The notes beneath the pieces are model-generated. The model had not been told where the DNA came from, made no database searches, and saw nothing but the letters and a program-made list of their open reading frames with translations. A stretch of DNA of 64,000 nucleotides from Thioalkalivibrio sp. ALMg11. GTDB lineage: Bacteria; Pseudomonadota; Gammaproteobacteria; Ectothiorhodospirales; Ectothiorhodospiraceae. The position numbers and the translations under genes are program-made. Shown piece after piece: positions 1 through 12,868 of the stretch (its first letter is position 1; every line of letters starts with the position of its first letter). The stretch is taken from the NCBI RefSeq assembly GCF_000377905.1, contig NZ_KB898880.1:27896-91895 (forward strand). The letters are read 5' to 3'.

Positions 1-764
1 ACCGAGACCATGAACAACGCGGTGATGACAAGGCCCCACAGGATCAGCGTACCCGGGTTGTGGCTGAAGGCCTTCAGGCTGAGCCCGATTGACTCGACGA
101 GGCTTTTTTGTGGGGCATCGTGGCGCACCCGGTGGTCGAGCAGGGCCGGGATCGTGACCAGGCTGAGGGCGAATACCGCCAGGCCGAACACGATGGCGGC
201 CACTACCACCCCGACTAGTGAGATGATGCCGGCGCCGCTGCTGAGCATCGCGCCCAAGAGGTGATGGAACTGCCCCATGACCCCGATTTCGCCGACATTG
301 AGCACCGCGACCCACATCCATACAAAGCTGGCCCAGATCACAAACAGGATGGCCAGCAGCGCGGCAAAGGCCCAGATCGAGCCACCCATCGGCCCCAGCC
401 AGCCGAGACCGGAACCGCCCGGCTCGCCGCGCTCTTTCTGCAGGGCCAGGTAGTTCACGCCCACGGCGAGTACGGGTCCGAGGAGCAGGATGCCCGCCAG
501 AAGCGAGAAGGCCATCCACGGCTGATTCCAGGACAGGCCCAGCAGGATCAGTGCCGCCAGAGTAATCACCAGGCCGTGCACCAGGGCCACCGGCATTTGC
601 CAGAGGTCTCGCCAGCCCTTGCCGAGCCAAGTGCCCAGGTCTTCCGGCGCGACTTCGCGGATGGCCGGGGAATCCGTCTCCGGCGTGTGTTCGGGGACCG
701 TTTCCCCCAAGTCCTCGGGATAGGCGCGCTGCACCATGGGGACCACGTCTTTCTCTTCACTCAT
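1..764 (-). CDS. DUF2189-type integral membrane protein, 3' end outside the window
   Basis: The reading frame opens at the ATG complementary to 762-764 and stays open to base 1, giving 254 codons with no stop, so the C-terminus lies beyond the window. The start follows AGGAGGCAGG, an excellent ribosome-binding site. A charged N-terminus of about 50 residues contains a short WLGKGWRDL segment, followed by at least four or five hydrophobic helices (roughly residues 55-75, 82-103, 127-152, 170-200 and 235-254). This layout matches the DUF2189 family of proteobacterial membrane proteins, whose function is unknown. It is divergent from leuS with a 220-bp shared upstream region. The family call is from memory and fairly sure; the cellular role is not known. 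Confidence 0.75.
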   Translation of the reverse strand, partial: MSEEKDVVPMVQRAYPEDLGETVPEHTPETDSPAIREVAPEDLGTWLGKGWRDLWQMPVALVHGLVITLAALILLGLSWNQPWMAFSLLAGILLLGPVLAVGVNYLALQKERGEPGGSGLGWLGPMGGSIWAFAALLAILFVIWASFVWMWVAVLNVGEIGVMGQFHHLLGAMLSSGAGIISLVGVVVAAIVFGLAVFALSLVTIPALLDHRVRHDAPQKSLVESIGLSLKAFSHNPGTLILWGLVITALFMVS

Positions 765-831
765 GTCCTGCCTCCTGGGAACGTTTTGCCAGCCGCTTCC
801 TGTGAATGTAGGTCTTGTGGCAGTCAGGTAG

Positions 832-4111
<3,280 letters not shown>

Positions 4112-4112
<1 letters not shown>

Positions 4113-5149
4113 TGGCGCTGGATATCGCCCGCCTGGAGCAGGATCTGGCGCGCGGGCTCGCGCCGATCTACCTGCTGCTGGCCGAGGAGCCGCTGCAGGC
4201 GATCGAGGCGGCCGACGCGATCCGCACCGCCGCTCGCGAGCAGGGATTCCTGGAACGTACGGTGCTGGATCTGACCGCGCAATCGGACTGGGGCCCGTTC
4301 GAGGCCGCAATTCGTGATCGTTCGCTGTTCGCCGAGCGCGCGGTGCTGGATGTACGTCTGGCGACCGGCAAGCCGGGCAAGACCGGTGGCGACCACCTGA
4401 AGGCCTACGCCGGCGACCCGCAGGACGATCTGGTGCTGCTGCTGCAATTGCCGCGGCCGGATCGCGACATGCGCCGTGCCGCCTGGTTCAAGGCCCTGGA
4501 GAGTCGCGCGGTGGTGATCCACGCGCGCCCGGTCCCGCCGGCCCAGCTGGGCGGCTGGATCCGTGCGCGCCTACAGAGGAATGGCCTGCGCATCACCGAT
4601 CCGGCGTTGGCGCTGCTGGTCTCCCGGATCGAGGGCAACCTGCTGGCCGCACGCCAGGAGATCGAGAAGCTGGCGCTGGCCGGCGTGACCGAGATCGACG
4701 AGACTGCGCTGGCGGAGGCCACCACGGACTCTGCGCGCTTCGAGCTGTTTGCCCTGGCCCCGACCGCGCTGCGCGGTGATGTCCGCCACGCCCTGCGCAT
4801 GCTGGAGGGCTTGCTGGACGAGGGGCAGGCGGAGCCGCTGATCTTGTGGGCGCTGGCGCGCGAGTGCCGGCTGCTGGTGCAGGCGATGGAGCGCAAGGCG
4901 TCCGGCGCGCCCGACCGCGAGGCCTTCCAGGGTAGCTTCGGCGACGGCCAGAAGGCCCTGCGCCAGGCGATGTCGCGCCTGGATCTGACCGCGGCGCGGG
5001 GCCTGCTGGGGGAGGCCGCGCGCGTGGATCGGGTCATCAAGGGTCAGGAAAACGGCAACGCCCGGCAGGGGTTGCTAGACTTGGTGGCCCGGATGGCGGG
5101 GCGGCCGCTGACCCGGCCCGACCCCGCACTGAATCCCCAACGAGTCTGA
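4112..5149 (+). CDS. holA: DNA polymerase III delta subunit
   Basis: Clamp-loader wrench subunit that opens the beta sliding clamp. The 345-residue length equals that of typical HolA. The N-terminal half has the recognisable [19 protein letters not shown] segment, where the helicase-like nucleotide loop is degenerate as in all delta subunits. The C-terminal part carries the [18 protein letters not shown] region near residue 295. The start ATG overlaps the lptE stop by one base. Another clamp-loader subunit gene, holC, lies on the opposite strand at 8650-9072. The identity is clear from sequence and from the lptE-holA pairing. Confidence 0.95.
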
Positions 5150-5153
5150 CTGC

Positions 5154-6473
5154 ATGAACGCTGCCGTGAACCCCACTGAATCCGACGCCACCAGCGACGT
5201 GGTCGCCCAGGTCGAAGCCCTGGGACGAGCCGCGCGCGTCGCCTCGCGGCGCATGGCCGAGGCTGAGCCGGGGGCGAAGAACGCCGCTCTGCACGCGATC
5301 GCCGAGGGCATCGCCGCGCGCCGCGCCGAGCTGAATGAGGCCAACAGCCGCGATCTGGAGGCCGCCCGCGAGCGCGGCCTGGATGCCGCGATGCTGGATC
5401 GCCTGGCGCTGACCGATGCGCGCATCGATACCATGATCGAGGGCTGCCGCCAGGTAGCCGGGCTGCCGGACCCGGTGGGCACGATCTCCGACATGGCCTA
5501 CCAGCCCAGCGGCATCCAGGTGGGTCAGATGCGCGTGCCGCTGGGCGTGATCGGCATCATCTACGAATCGCGCCCGAACGTGACCATCGACGCCGCGGCG
5601 CTGTGCCTGAAGTCGGGCAACGCCGCGATCCTGCGTGGCGGCTCCGAGTCGCTGCATTCCAATCAGGCCCTGGCCGCAATCATCCAGGCTGGGTTGGAGC
5701 AGGCGGGCCTGCCGCGCGAGGCGGTGCAGGTGGTGCCGACCACCGATCGCGCGGCGGTCGGCGCGCTGTTGCGCATGCCGCAGTACGTGGACGTGATCGT
5801 CCCGCGCGGGGGCAAGGGCCTGATCGAGCGCGTCAGCAACGAGTCGCAGATCCCGGTGATCAAGCACCTGGATGGTGTGTGCCACGTGTACGTGGATGGC
5901 GGTGCGGATGCCGACAAGGCCCTGGCCGTCGCGGTGAACGCGAAGACCCAGCGCTACGGGACCTGCAACACCATGGAGACGCTGCTGGTGCACGCGGACC
6001 TGGCCGAGGCCTTCCTGCCGCGCCTGGCCGCGGCCCTGGGCGAGCACCAGGTGAGCCTGCGCGGCTGCGCGCGCACCCGTGCGATCCTGGCCAGCAGCGG
6101 GGCCGACACCGGGGCAAACATCGCCGAGGCCACCGAGGACGACTGGGTGGCCGAATACCTGGGGCCGATCCTCGCGATCCGCGTGGTCGACGACCTGGAC
6201 ATGGCGATCGACCACATCAATACCTATGGCTCGCACCACACCGACAGCATCGTGACCGAGGACTACACCCGCGCCCGGCGCTTCCTGCGCGCGGTGGACT
6301 CCAGCTCGGTGATGGTGAATGCCTCCACCCGCTTTGCCGACGGTTTCGAGTACGGCCTGGGTGCGGAGATCGGTATCTCTACCGACAAGCTGCATGCCCG
6401 TGGCCCGGTGGGCCTGCACGGGCTGACCACGCTCAAGTACGTGGTGTTCGGCGACGGCCATGTACGTGGCTGA
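5154..6473 (+). CDS. proA: Gamma-glutamyl phosphate reductase
   Basis: Second enzyme of proline synthesis: NADPH-dependent reduction of glutamyl-5-phosphate to glutamate semialdehyde. The 439-residue protein belongs to the aldehyde dehydrogenase superfamily. The catalytic Cys is residue 271 in the segment [14 protein letters not shown], and the [14 protein letters not shown] segment near residue 140 is typical of ProA. The N-terminus is about 15-20 residues longer than E. coli ProA. It begins four bases after holA and is followed 12 bp later by nadD. proB is not present here, so proA is separated from its usual partner, a common arrangement in bacteria that place proA next to nadD. Confidence 0.96.
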   Translation: MNAAVNPTESDATSDVVAQVEALGRAARVASRRMAEAEPGAKNAALHAIAEGIAARRAELNEANSRDLEAARERGLDAAMLDRLALTDARIDTMIEGCRQVAGLPDPVGTISDMAYQPSGIQVGQMRVPLGVIGIIYESRPNVTIDAAALCLKSGNAAILRGGSESLHSNQALAAIIQAGLEQAGLPREAVQVVPTTDRAAVGALLRMPQYVDVIVPRGGKGLIERVSNESQIPVIKHLDGVCHVYVDGGADADKALAVAVNAKTQRYGTCNTMETLLVHADLAEAFLPRLAAALGEHQVSLRGCARTRAILASSGADTGANIAEATEDDWVAEYLGPILAIRVVDDLDMAIDHINTYGSHHTDSIVTEDYTRARRFLRAVDSSSVMVNASTRFADGFEYGLGAEIGISTDKLHARGPVGLHGLTTLKYVVFGDGHVRG

Positions 6474-6485
6474 GGCCCTCCCGGC

Positions 6486-7136
6486 GTGATCGGGATCCTC
6501 GGCGGTACCTTCGATCCGATCCACTTCGGCCACCTGCGCCCGGCGCTGGAGATCCAGCAGCACCTGGGGCTGGAGCGCGTGCATTTCATTCCCTGCCACG
6601 TGCCGCCGCATCGCGCGAGCCCCGGAACCGGCAGCGACGACCGCCTGGCGATGGTGGAGCAGGCCATCGCGGATGTACCGGGATTTGTCGCCGACCGCCG
6701 TGAGCTGGATCGTCAGGGGCCGTCCTACACCGTGGATACCCTGCTCAGCTTCCGCGAGGAGCTGGGGCCGGACGCGCCGCTGGTACTGATCATGGGTATG
6801 GATGCCTTCGCCGGGCTGCCATCGTGGAACCGCTGGCAGCAGATCTTCGAGCTGGCGCATATCGTGGTCTCGCACCGCCCCGGCAGCCCGGCCTCCCATG
6901 ACCTGGGGGGCTGGCTGGGGAACGCCGCGACGTACGACCCGGCGGCGTTGCGCAAGGCTCCCGGGGGGCTGGTCTACTTCCAGCCGGTCACCCAACTTGA
7001 TATCTCCGCCACCGCGATCCGGGACGAGCTGCAGGCCGGGCGCAGCCCGCGCTTCCTGCTCCCCGGGTCCGTCAATCGTTACATCCAGGACCACGGTCTG
7101 TACCGGGCCGGGTCGAACCGCAATCACGGGACATGA
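6486..7136 (+). CDS. nadD: Nicotinate-nucleotide adenylyltransferase
   Basis: Converts nicotinate mononucleotide and ATP to deamido-NAD in NAD synthesis. The 216-residue product starts at a GTG and opens with GILGGTFDPIHFGHL, which contains the nucleotidyltransferase HxGH motif. The C-terminal ISATAIR (SxTxxR-type) motif binds ATP phosphates. Its stop overlaps the start of rsfS in an ATGA. proA-nadD-rsfS-rlmH is a widely conserved order, and the proteins follow each other with little or no gap, indicating one transcript. Confidence 0.96.
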   Translation: MIGILGGTFDPIHFGHLRPALEIQQHLGLERVHFIPCHVPPHRASPGTGSDDRLAMVEQAIADVPGFVADRRELDRQGPSYTVDTLLSFREELGPDAPLVLIMGMDAFAGLPSWNRWQQIFELAHIVVSHRPGSPASHDLGGWLGNAATYDPAALRKAPGGLVYFQPVTQLDISATAIRDELQAGRSPRFLLPGSVNRYIQDHGLYRAGSNRNHGT

Positions 7137-7537
7137 CCGACACAATGAACAGCGAACAACTCCTGGAGCTGGTGACCACCGCTCTGGACGACATGAAGGC
7201 ACAGAACATCCGCACCATCGACGTGCGCGGCAAGACCACGCTGACGGATTTCATGGTGATCGCCTCCGGGACCTCCGGGCGTCACGTGCAGTCCACCGCC
7301 GAGTCGGTGGCGGCCGAGGCCAAGCAGGCCGGCATCCCGCCGCTGGGGGTCGAGGGTCAGGAGAGCCAGGAGTGGGTGCTGGTGGACCTGAACGATGTAA
7401 TCGTCCACGTGATGCTCCCGGAGACCCGCGACTTCTACAATCTGGAGAAGCTCTGGATGGCGGAGGAGGCCGCGGACACCGAAAAGGCCGCCCCCGAGGA
7501 CCCCAGCCTGGAGCGGGTCCGGCGCCTGCGGCGCTGA
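7133..7537 (+). CDS. rsfS: Ribosomal silencing factor RsfS
   Basis: Binds ribosomal protein uL14 and blocks joining of the ribosomal subunits when nutrients are scarce. The 134-residue protein has the family core: DDMKAQNIRTIDVRGKTTLTDFMVIASGTS in pieces, then EGQESQEWVLVDLNDVIVHVM and RDFYNLEKLW toward the C-terminus. The start at 7133 overlaps nadD by four bases; a second ATG at 7145 would remove only four residues. The C-terminal tail of about 25 residues is acidic and then basic and lies outside the conserved domain. Confidence 0.95.
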   Translation: MTDTMNSEQLLELVTTALDDMKAQNIRTIDVRGKTTLTDFMVIASGTSGRHVQSTAESVAAEAKQAGIPPLGVEGQESQEWVLVDLNDVIVHVMLPETRDFYNLEKLWMAEEAADTEKAAPEDPSLERVRRLRR

Positions 7538-7559
7538 ACGCCGAGCGAGGCTTCGCCCG

Positions 7560-8030
7560 ATGCGCCTGGACCTGATCGCGATAGGCAAGCGCATGCCCGA
7601 CTGGGTGGCGGATGGCTTCGCCGAATACGCCGGGCGCCTGCCGCGTGAGCTGGAGCTGAACCTGCAGGCCCTTCCGGGGCCTTCCGGCGCGAAGTCCATG
7701 GATACCACCACGCTCCTGCGCCGCGAGGGCGAGATCCTGTTGAAGGCGATCCCCGAGGGTGCCCGCGTGATCCTGCTGGACGAGCGCGGCAAGGCCGTCG
7801 ACACCAGGGGCGTGGCGAAGCGCCTGGAAGGTTGGCAGACCGATGGGCGTGACGTTGCGCTGGTGATCGGGGGCGCCGCCGGGCTGGATGAGGCCGTGCG
7901 TGCCCGCGCCGAGTGGGCCTGGTCGTTGTCGCCGCTGACCTTCCCGCACATGCTGGTGCGCGTACTGGTCGCCGAGCAGCTCTACCGCGCCTGGTCGTTG
8001 CTCAACAACCACCCCTACCATCGGGCCTGA
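7560..8030 (+). CDS. rlmH: 23S rRNA pseudouridine-1915 N3-methyltransferase
   Basis: SPOUT-fold enzyme that methylates pseudouridine 1915 in helix 69 of 23S rRNA. The 156-residue length matches the family (about 155). It has the diagnostic GGAAGLDEAVRARA loop near residue 105 and the C-terminal LSPLTFPHMLVRVLVAEQLY and NNHPYHRA segments, which build the knotted SAM site. It lies 22 bp after rsfS and six bases before maf. The rsfS-rlmH pair is one of the most conserved bacterial gene pairs. Confidence 0.97.
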   Translation: MRLDLIAIGKRMPDWVADGFAEYAGRLPRELELNLQALPGPSGAKSMDTTTLLRREGEILLKAIPEGARVILLDERGKAVDTRGVAKRLEGWQTDGRDVALVIGGAAGLDEAVRARAEWAWSLSPLTFPHMLVRVLVAEQLYRAWSLLNNHPYHRA

Positions 8031-8036
8031 TCCCCC

Positions 8037-8630
8037 ATGAGCTCGACGGGCCCGCCGCTCCTGCTCGCCTCCGCCTCGCCGCGCCGGCGGGAACTGCTGG
8101 AGCAGATCCAGCTCGCCTTCGAGGTGGCCCCAATGGACGTGGACGAGACCGCGCAGCCGGGCGAGCCGCCGGAGGCCTTGGTCGAGCGCCTGGCCGTCGC
8201 CAAGGCGGAGGCTGCGCGTGAGCGCCTGGCGCCGGGGCAATGGGTGCTGGCGGCGGACACCGTGGTGGCGGCCGGCGGCGACGCGCTGGGCAAGCCGGCG
8301 GATTTCGCCGCGGCCGCGGCCATGCTCCGGCGTCTGTCCGGCGGCGAGCACCGGGTCGTCTCCGGCATGGCCCTGTGGCGCCCCGGCGAGGCCATGCGCG
8401 CATGCCACGTAACGACCCGGGTGCGCATGCGCGAACTGAGCATGGCCGACATCGAGGCCTACTGGGCGACCGGCGAACCGCGCGGCAAGGCCGGCGCCTA
8501 CGCCATCCAGGGCCGCGGCGCGGCCTTCGTCGAGTGGATCGAGGGCTCCTACACCAATGTGGTCGGGTTGCCGCTGTTCGAGCTGGAGGCCTGGCTGCGC
8601 GAGATCCCCGAGCCGCCACCGCGCGTCTGA
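8037..8630 (+). CDS. maf: Maf-type nucleoside triphosphate pyrophosphatase (YhdE-like)
   Basis: House-cleaning enzyme that hydrolyses dTTP, UTP or modified nucleotides to monophosphates. The 197-residue protein begins with LLLASASPRRRELLEQ, the Maf nucleotide-binding signature. It has VLAADTVVA near residue 70 (catalytic Asp), a KPADFAAAAAML segment and a LSGGEHRVVSG segment. The exact substrate class (YhdE-type against YceF-type) cannot be settled by reading. In many gammaproteobacteria maf is followed by rng (RNase G); here the block ends and the convergent holC gene follows after 19 bp. Confidence 0.93.
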   Translation: MSSTGPPLLLASASPRRRELLEQIQLAFEVAPMDVDETAQPGEPPEALVERLAVAKAEAARERLAPGQWVLAADTVVAAGGDALGKPADFAAAAAMLRRLSGGEHRVVSGMALWRPGEAMRACHVTTRVRMRELSMADIEAYWATGEPRGKAGAYAIQGRGAAFVEWIEGSYTNVVGLPLFELEAWLREIPEPPPRV

Positions 8631-8649
8631 TCGGCGTCTCCGAAGCCCC

Positions 8650-9072
8650 TTACTGGATGTCGTGGTGCTCCAGCGGGTAGCCGCGCTCCTTGAAGAAGCG
8701 GTAGCGGCCACGGCCCGCCTCGCGACCCGTCTCGTCGCCACCGACGATGTCGGCGACCCGCTCGAAGCGCCCGCAGTACTCCGGGACCTCGGGGGCGAGG
8801 TTGATCAATACGTCGCAGCGATCCGGCGGGGCATGGGCCTCGTGCAGGGAAACCGCGACGTCCGTGTCGCGCACATCGGTGCTGTGCGGGACGAAGGCGG
8901 TGTCCTCGAAGGTCCACAGCCATTCATCCAGGGTGCGCGTCAGTTCCGGTGAGCCGGTATGGATATGCACGCGGTGACCCTGGCCGCTGGCCTTCTTCGC
9001 CAGCCGACAGACGAAGCGCAGGCGTGCCTCCGGGGCCGGGTCCTTGAGCAGGTAGAAGCTGACGTGGGTCAT
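8650..9072 (-). CDS. holC: DNA polymerase III chi subunit
   Basis: Chi links the clamp loader to single-strand-binding protein at the fork. The 140-residue product has the classic start VSFYLLKD, the CRLAKKASGQGHRVHI core, the LDEWLWTFEDTAFVPH segment and the late DVLINLAPEVP and FERVADIV segments. It lies 16 bp downstream of pepA on the same strand. pepA-holC (often followed by valS) is the standard order, with lptFG divergent. Here valS is absent and the operon ends against maf. Confidence 0.95.
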   Translation of the reverse strand: MTHVSFYLLKDPAPEARLRFVCRLAKKASGQGHRVHIHTGSPELTRTLDEWLWTFEDTAFVPHSTDVRDTDVAVSLHEAHAPPDRCDVLINLAPEVPEYCGRFERVADIVGGDETGREAGRGRYRFFKERGYPLEHHDIQ

Positions 9073-9088
9073 GCCCGCAAGCCCCGGA

Positions 9089-10582
9089 TCAGGCCTGGTC
9101 GAGCAGGTAGCGCATCAGCATCGGCACCGGCCGCCCGGTCGCGCCCTTTTCCTTGCCGCTCTTCCAGGCCACGCCGGCGATGTCGAGGTGCGCCCAGGTG
9201 TAGTCCTCGGTATAGCGCGACAGGAAGCAGGCGGCGGTGATGGTGCCGGCCGGGCGCCCGCCGATGTTGGCCATGTCGGCGAAATTGCTCTTCAGCTGTT
9301 CCTGGTATTCCGGCCACAGCGGGAGCTGCCAGGCGCGATCCCCGCTTTCTTCGCCAGCAGCCAGCAGGCCCTTGGCCAGGCGCTCGTTGTTGCCGAGCAC
9401 GGCCGCGGCCTGGTTGCCCAGTGCGATGATGCAGGCGCCGGTCAGGGTGGCGATGTCGATCACCGCCTTCGGCTTGTAGCGCTCGACCCAGGTCAGCGCG
9501 TCGGCCAGGACCAGGCGGCCCTCGGCGTCGGTGTTCAGGATCTCCACTGTCTGTCCGGACAGGGTGGTGATGATGTCGCCCGGGCGCGTCGCGCGGCCGT
9601 CGGGCATGTTCTCGGCGCTGGTGACCACACCGACCACGTTGATCGGCAGGCCCAGTTCGCAGCAAGCCTCGATCACGCCAAACACGCTGGCCGCGCCGCA
9701 CATGTCGTACTTCATCTCGTCCATCTCGGCGCCGGGCTTGAGCGAGATGCCGCCGGTGTCGAAGGTGATGCCCTTGCCCACCAGCACCACCGGGGCGTCA
9801 CCCTTGTTGCCACCGGAGTACTCCATCGCGATCAGTCGCGGCGGGCGTTCGGAGCCCTTGCCCACGGCCAGGATCGCGCCGGCGCCGAGCTTCTCCAGGT
9901 CCTTCTCGTCGAGCACCGTGGCCTTCAGCTTCTTGTGCTGTTTGGCCAGTTCGCGGGCGGTGTCGGCCAGGCTCTCCGGGTAGCAGACATTCGGCGGGGT
10001 GTTGCCCAGGTCCTTGGCACGATTGACGCCGGTGGCGATCGCCGCGGCCTCGCTGCAGGCCTTTTTCGCAGTCTCGGCCTCGTCGCGCTCCACGCTGAGC
10101 TGGATCTTCTCCAGCTTCACCGGCGGGGTCTTCTCCTTGCCCTTGAACGGGGTGAAGCGGTAGGCGGCGTCCGCGATCGCCGCGACCAGGGTGTGCACCG
10201 TCCAGGCGATGTCCTTGCCGCGCGGCTGGAAGTCCGCCACCGCGATCACCGCGCTGGTGGCGGGGCGTCCGACCAGGGCGGCCGCCAGTGTCTGCGCCGC
10301 CTTGCGCGCGGCGCGGGCGTCGAAGTCCTTCTTCGCACCCAGGCCGATCAGGAGTGCGCTACCCTTCCCTTGATTGCCCGGGCCCCCACCGCCGGGCAGC
10401 AGCAGTTGGCTGCCGGCCTCGCCGTCCATCTCGCCGGCCTTCAGCAGGGCGGTGATCTCGCCGTTGCGCGCGGCATCCAGGGCGGTGGCGCCCGCGGCCG
10501 GCTTGCGTTTGTGGACGATCCCGGCGGCGCGGATGCCGGCGCGGGGTTTGTCGAGGGTCGAGGTGGTGACGGAGAATTGCAT
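9089..10582 (-). CDS. pepA: Leucyl aminopeptidase (M17), PepA
   Basis: Hexameric cytosolic aminopeptidase with two metal ions per active site; in E. coli it also binds DNA at XerCD recombination sites. The chosen ATG at 10580-10582 gives 497 residues, the usual PepA size. The frame continues upstream, but that extension runs into the promoter and lptF. The M17 signature NTDAEGRLVLADAL lies near residue 345, with GKGITFDTGGISLKPG near 265 (metal-binding Lys and Asp). It is the first gene of a pepA-holC unit. A XerD gene lies 9 kb away, so both roles are possible. Confidence 0.96.
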   Translation of the reverse strand: MQFSVTTSTLDKPRAGIRAAGIVHKRKPAAGATALDAARNGEITALLKAGEMDGEAGSQLLLPGGGGPGNQGKGSALLIGLGAKKDFDARAARKAAQTLAAALVGRPATSAVIAVADFQPRGKDIAWTVHTLVAAIADAAYRFTPFKGKEKTPPVKLEKIQLSVERDEAETAKKACSEAAAIATGVNRAKDLGNTPPNVCYPESLADTARELAKQHKKLKATVLDEKDLEKLGAGAILAVGKGSERPPRLIAMEYSGGNKGDAPVVLVGKGITFDTGGISLKPGAEMDEMKYDMCGAASVFGVIEACCELGLPINVVGVVTSAENMPDGRATRPGDIITTLSGQTVEILNTDAEGRLVLADALTWVERYKPKAVIDIATLTGACIIALGNQAAAVLGNNERLAKGLLAAGEESGDRAWQLPLWPEYQEQLKSNFADMANIGGRPAGTITAACFLSRYTEDYTWAHLDIAGVAWKSGKEKGATGRPVPMLMRYLLDQA

Positions 10583-10670
10583 GAATGCCTCCCGAAAATG
10601 AGTTCGATCATGGTACCAGCGCCAAGCGGCGCCCGACCACGCGCCGCGCGGGCCGCGGGGTAATGCGCGC

Positions 10671-11798
10671 ATGATCCTGCGCCGCGCCGAACGTTTTATC
10701 GCCCGCGAACTGCTGGTCACGCAGACCGCGGTCACCGTCGTGCTGTTGCTGGTGATCATCGGCGGCGTGTTGGGGCGGGTGCTGCGCGATGTCGCCGAGG
10801 GCAGTATCCCCGTGGATTTCCTGCCGGGCATGGTCGCCTTCGGCGCGTTCAAGGGCATTGTCTTCCTGTGGCCGGTGGCGCTGTTTCTGGCCTTCATGCT
10901 GGTGCTGGGCCGGTTGCAGCGCGACAGCGAGCTGGTGGCGCTGCAGGCCAGCGGCATGTCCTTCGCCGCGTTTTATCGCGCGCTGTTCTGGGTGGCTGCG
11001 CCCGCCACGCTGCTGTTGCTGGTGCTGATGACGCTGGTGGTGCCACGCACCGAGGCCCAGATCGATCAGTTGCGCGACCTCGCCGAGACACGCTCCGACC
11101 TGGTCGGCATCACGCCCGGGCGCTTCCTGCGCTCGCGGGTTGGCGAGCAGGTCTTCTTCGCCGAGCGCTTGAGCGAGGACCGCGAGGCCCTGCTGGAGGT
11201 GTTCATCTACCGCGAGGTCGACGGCGAGGCGCAGGTGACCGTAGCCGAGCGGGCGATCCCCGATCCGGGGGCCGAGGGCAGTGGCTTCCTGATCCTCGAG
11301 AACGGCTATCGCCATGTCGGCGTGCCGGGCGAGGGCAGCTTCCGCATGCTCGAGTTCGAGCGACTGCGAACCCAGATCACCGAACCGGATGCCGGGCCCG
11401 GGCGGCGCTCGCTGAACGCGATGTCGACGCTCCAACTGTGGGCGGAGCGTGATCGGCCGGAACACCGTGCGGAGCTCGAATGGCGCATTGCGATGCCACT
11501 GTCCATCCTCGTGCTCACGCTGATCGCGCTGCCACTGGCCCAGGTGCCGCCGCGCTCCGGGCGCTACGCCCGCATCCCGGCCGCGATCGGCATCTACGTG
11601 CTGTACGCGAACTTCCTGATCCTGGGGCAGGGGCAGCTGGCGGACGGCCGCACGCCACTGGCCCTGGGGCTTTGGTGGACGCACGGCCTGATGCTGGTTC
11701 TCTGGCTGTGGCTGGCCTGGCGCAAGGGCATGCTGGGCCTTGGCCGGGGAGCGGGCGGCGGCCCTCGCCGCGTCGAGCGTGACGAGGTGGCTTCGTGA
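10671..11798 (+). CDS. lptF: LPS export ABC transporter permease LptF
   Basis: Inner-membrane half of the LptB2FG transporter that extracts lipopolysaccharide from the membrane. The 375-residue protein has the expected architecture: three N-terminal helices (about residues 15-35, 50-78, 98-122), a periplasmic beta-jellyroll domain (about 125-265), and three C-terminal helices (about 268-290, 300-322, 328-350). The conserved LVLGRLQRDSELVALQASG stretch after the second helix is typical of the family. It is divergent from pepA (88 bp between starts) and overlaps lptG by four bases (GTGA). Confidence 0.96.
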   Translation: MILRRAERFIARELLVTQTAVTVVLLLVIIGGVLGRVLRDVAEGSIPVDFLPGMVAFGAFKGIVFLWPVALFLAFMLVLGRLQRDSELVALQASGMSFAAFYRALFWVAAPATLLLLVLMTLVVPRTEAQIDQLRDLAETRSDLVGITPGRFLRSRVGEQVFFAERLSEDREALLEVFIYREVDGEAQVTVAERAIPDPGAEGSGFLILENGYRHVGVPGEGSFRMLEFERLRTQITEPDAGPGRRSLNAMSTLQLWAERDRPEHRAELEWRIAMPLSILVLTLIALPLAQVPPRSGRYARIPAAIGIYVLYANFLILGQGQLADGRTPLALGLWWTHGLMLVLWLWLAWRKGMLGLGRGAGGGPRRVERDEVAS

Positions 11799-12868
11799 CG
11801 ACCGTGCTGGGTCGCTACATCATGCGTCAGGTCCTGATCGGGACCGCGCTGGCCGTGGTCCTGCTGGTGGCGCTGGATGCGGTCTTCGCGCTGATTGACG
11901 AGCTGCGCGACACCGGGCGTGGCAACTATGGCCTGACCGAGGCGCTGCTGTATGTGGCGCTGACCCTGCCGCGGCGGATGTACGACATGCTGCCTCCGGC
12001 GGCGCTGCTCGGCGGCCTGCTGTGGCTGGGCAACCTGGCCGCCAACAGCGAGCTGACCGCGATGCGGGCCGCCGGGATGACGCTTGGGCGCTTCATCGGT
12101 TGGGTCATGCAGGCCGGGCTGGTGGTCGTGGTGGTGATGGTGGTGGTCGGCGAATTCTTCGCCCCGGCCGCCGAGAGCCGCGCGCAGAACCTGAAGGCCA
12201 GCGCCTTCGACGAGCAACTGAGCGTGAGCCCGATCGGCCTGTGGGCGCGCGATGGCCAGCGCATGGTGCAGGCGGATGCGGTGCTGCCGGGCAATCGCCT
12301 GATCGGCGTGCGCATCATCGAGGTGGATGCGAACCGCGAGCCGCGCGAGATCACGCGTGCCCAGAGCGCGCAGTACGAGGACGGGGCCTGGCGGCTGCAG
12401 GGCGTGGAGCGTTCGCGGTTGTCGCTGGATCGCGTCGAGGCCGAACGCCTGGAGGAGGAGACCATCGAGCGCCTGATCGCGCCGGAGTACTTCGACGTGC
12501 TGGTGGTCGAGCCGAGCCAGATGGCGGCGCAGAACCTGGCGCGCTATATCGATTACCTGCAGGAGAACCGACTGGACTCGGCCCCCTACGAGGTTGCGTT
12601 CTGGCAGCGACTGACCCTGCCGGCCAGCACCTTCGTGATGCTGCTGCTGGCGATCCCGTTCCTGTTCGGTTCGCAGCGCGAGGGCGGTGCCGGCCGGCGG
12701 CTGTTCATCGGCATCGCCATCGGTGTGTCGTTCGCCATCGTGATGCGCGCGATGACCCATCTGGGGCTGGTCTACAACCTGCCGCCGGTGGTCGCGGCGA
12801 GCCTGCCGGTGGTGCTGTTCCTGATCCTCGCGCTGGTGGCGCTGCAACGCATGGGGCGCCAGACATGA
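11795..12868 (+). CDS. lptG: LPS export ABC transporter permease LptG
   Basis: Second permease of the LptB2FG complex. The 357-residue protein starts at GTG, overlapping the end of lptF, and has the same plan as LptF: N-terminal helices around residues 12-35, 60-82 and 98-122, a jellyroll domain, then C-terminal helices at about 275-350. The segment LTAMRAAGMTLGRF at residues 85-100 is typical of LptG. The stop overlaps the next gene's ATG, so lptF-lptG and the following lipoprotein gene are translationally coupled. Confidence 0.96.
   Translation: MTTVLGRYIMRQVLIGTALAVVLLVALDAVFALIDELRDTGRGNYGLTEALLYVALTLPRRMYDMLPPAALLGGLLWLGNLAANSELTAMRAAGMTLGRFIGWVMQAGLVVVVVMVVVGEFFAPAAESRAQNLKASAFDEQLSVSPIGLWARDGQRMVQADAVLPGNRLIGVRIIEVDANREPREITRAQSAQYEDGAWRLQGVERSRLSLDRVEAERLEEETIERLIAPEYFDVLVVEPSQMAAQNLARYIDYLQENRLDSAPYEVAFWQRLTLPASTFVMLLLAIPFLFGSQREGGAGRRLFIGIAIGVSFAIVMRAMTHLGLVYNLPPVVAASLPVVLFLILALVALQRMGRQT

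Noticed and set aside
5037..7202. A 721-codon minus-strand frame across proA and nadD
   Set aside because: Antisense shadow of well-supported genes; low-complexity composition and no motifs.
7251..8741. A 496-codon minus-strand frame across rsfS, rlmH and maf
   Set aside because: Covers three recognised genes on the plus strand and has Arg/Pro-rich shadow composition.
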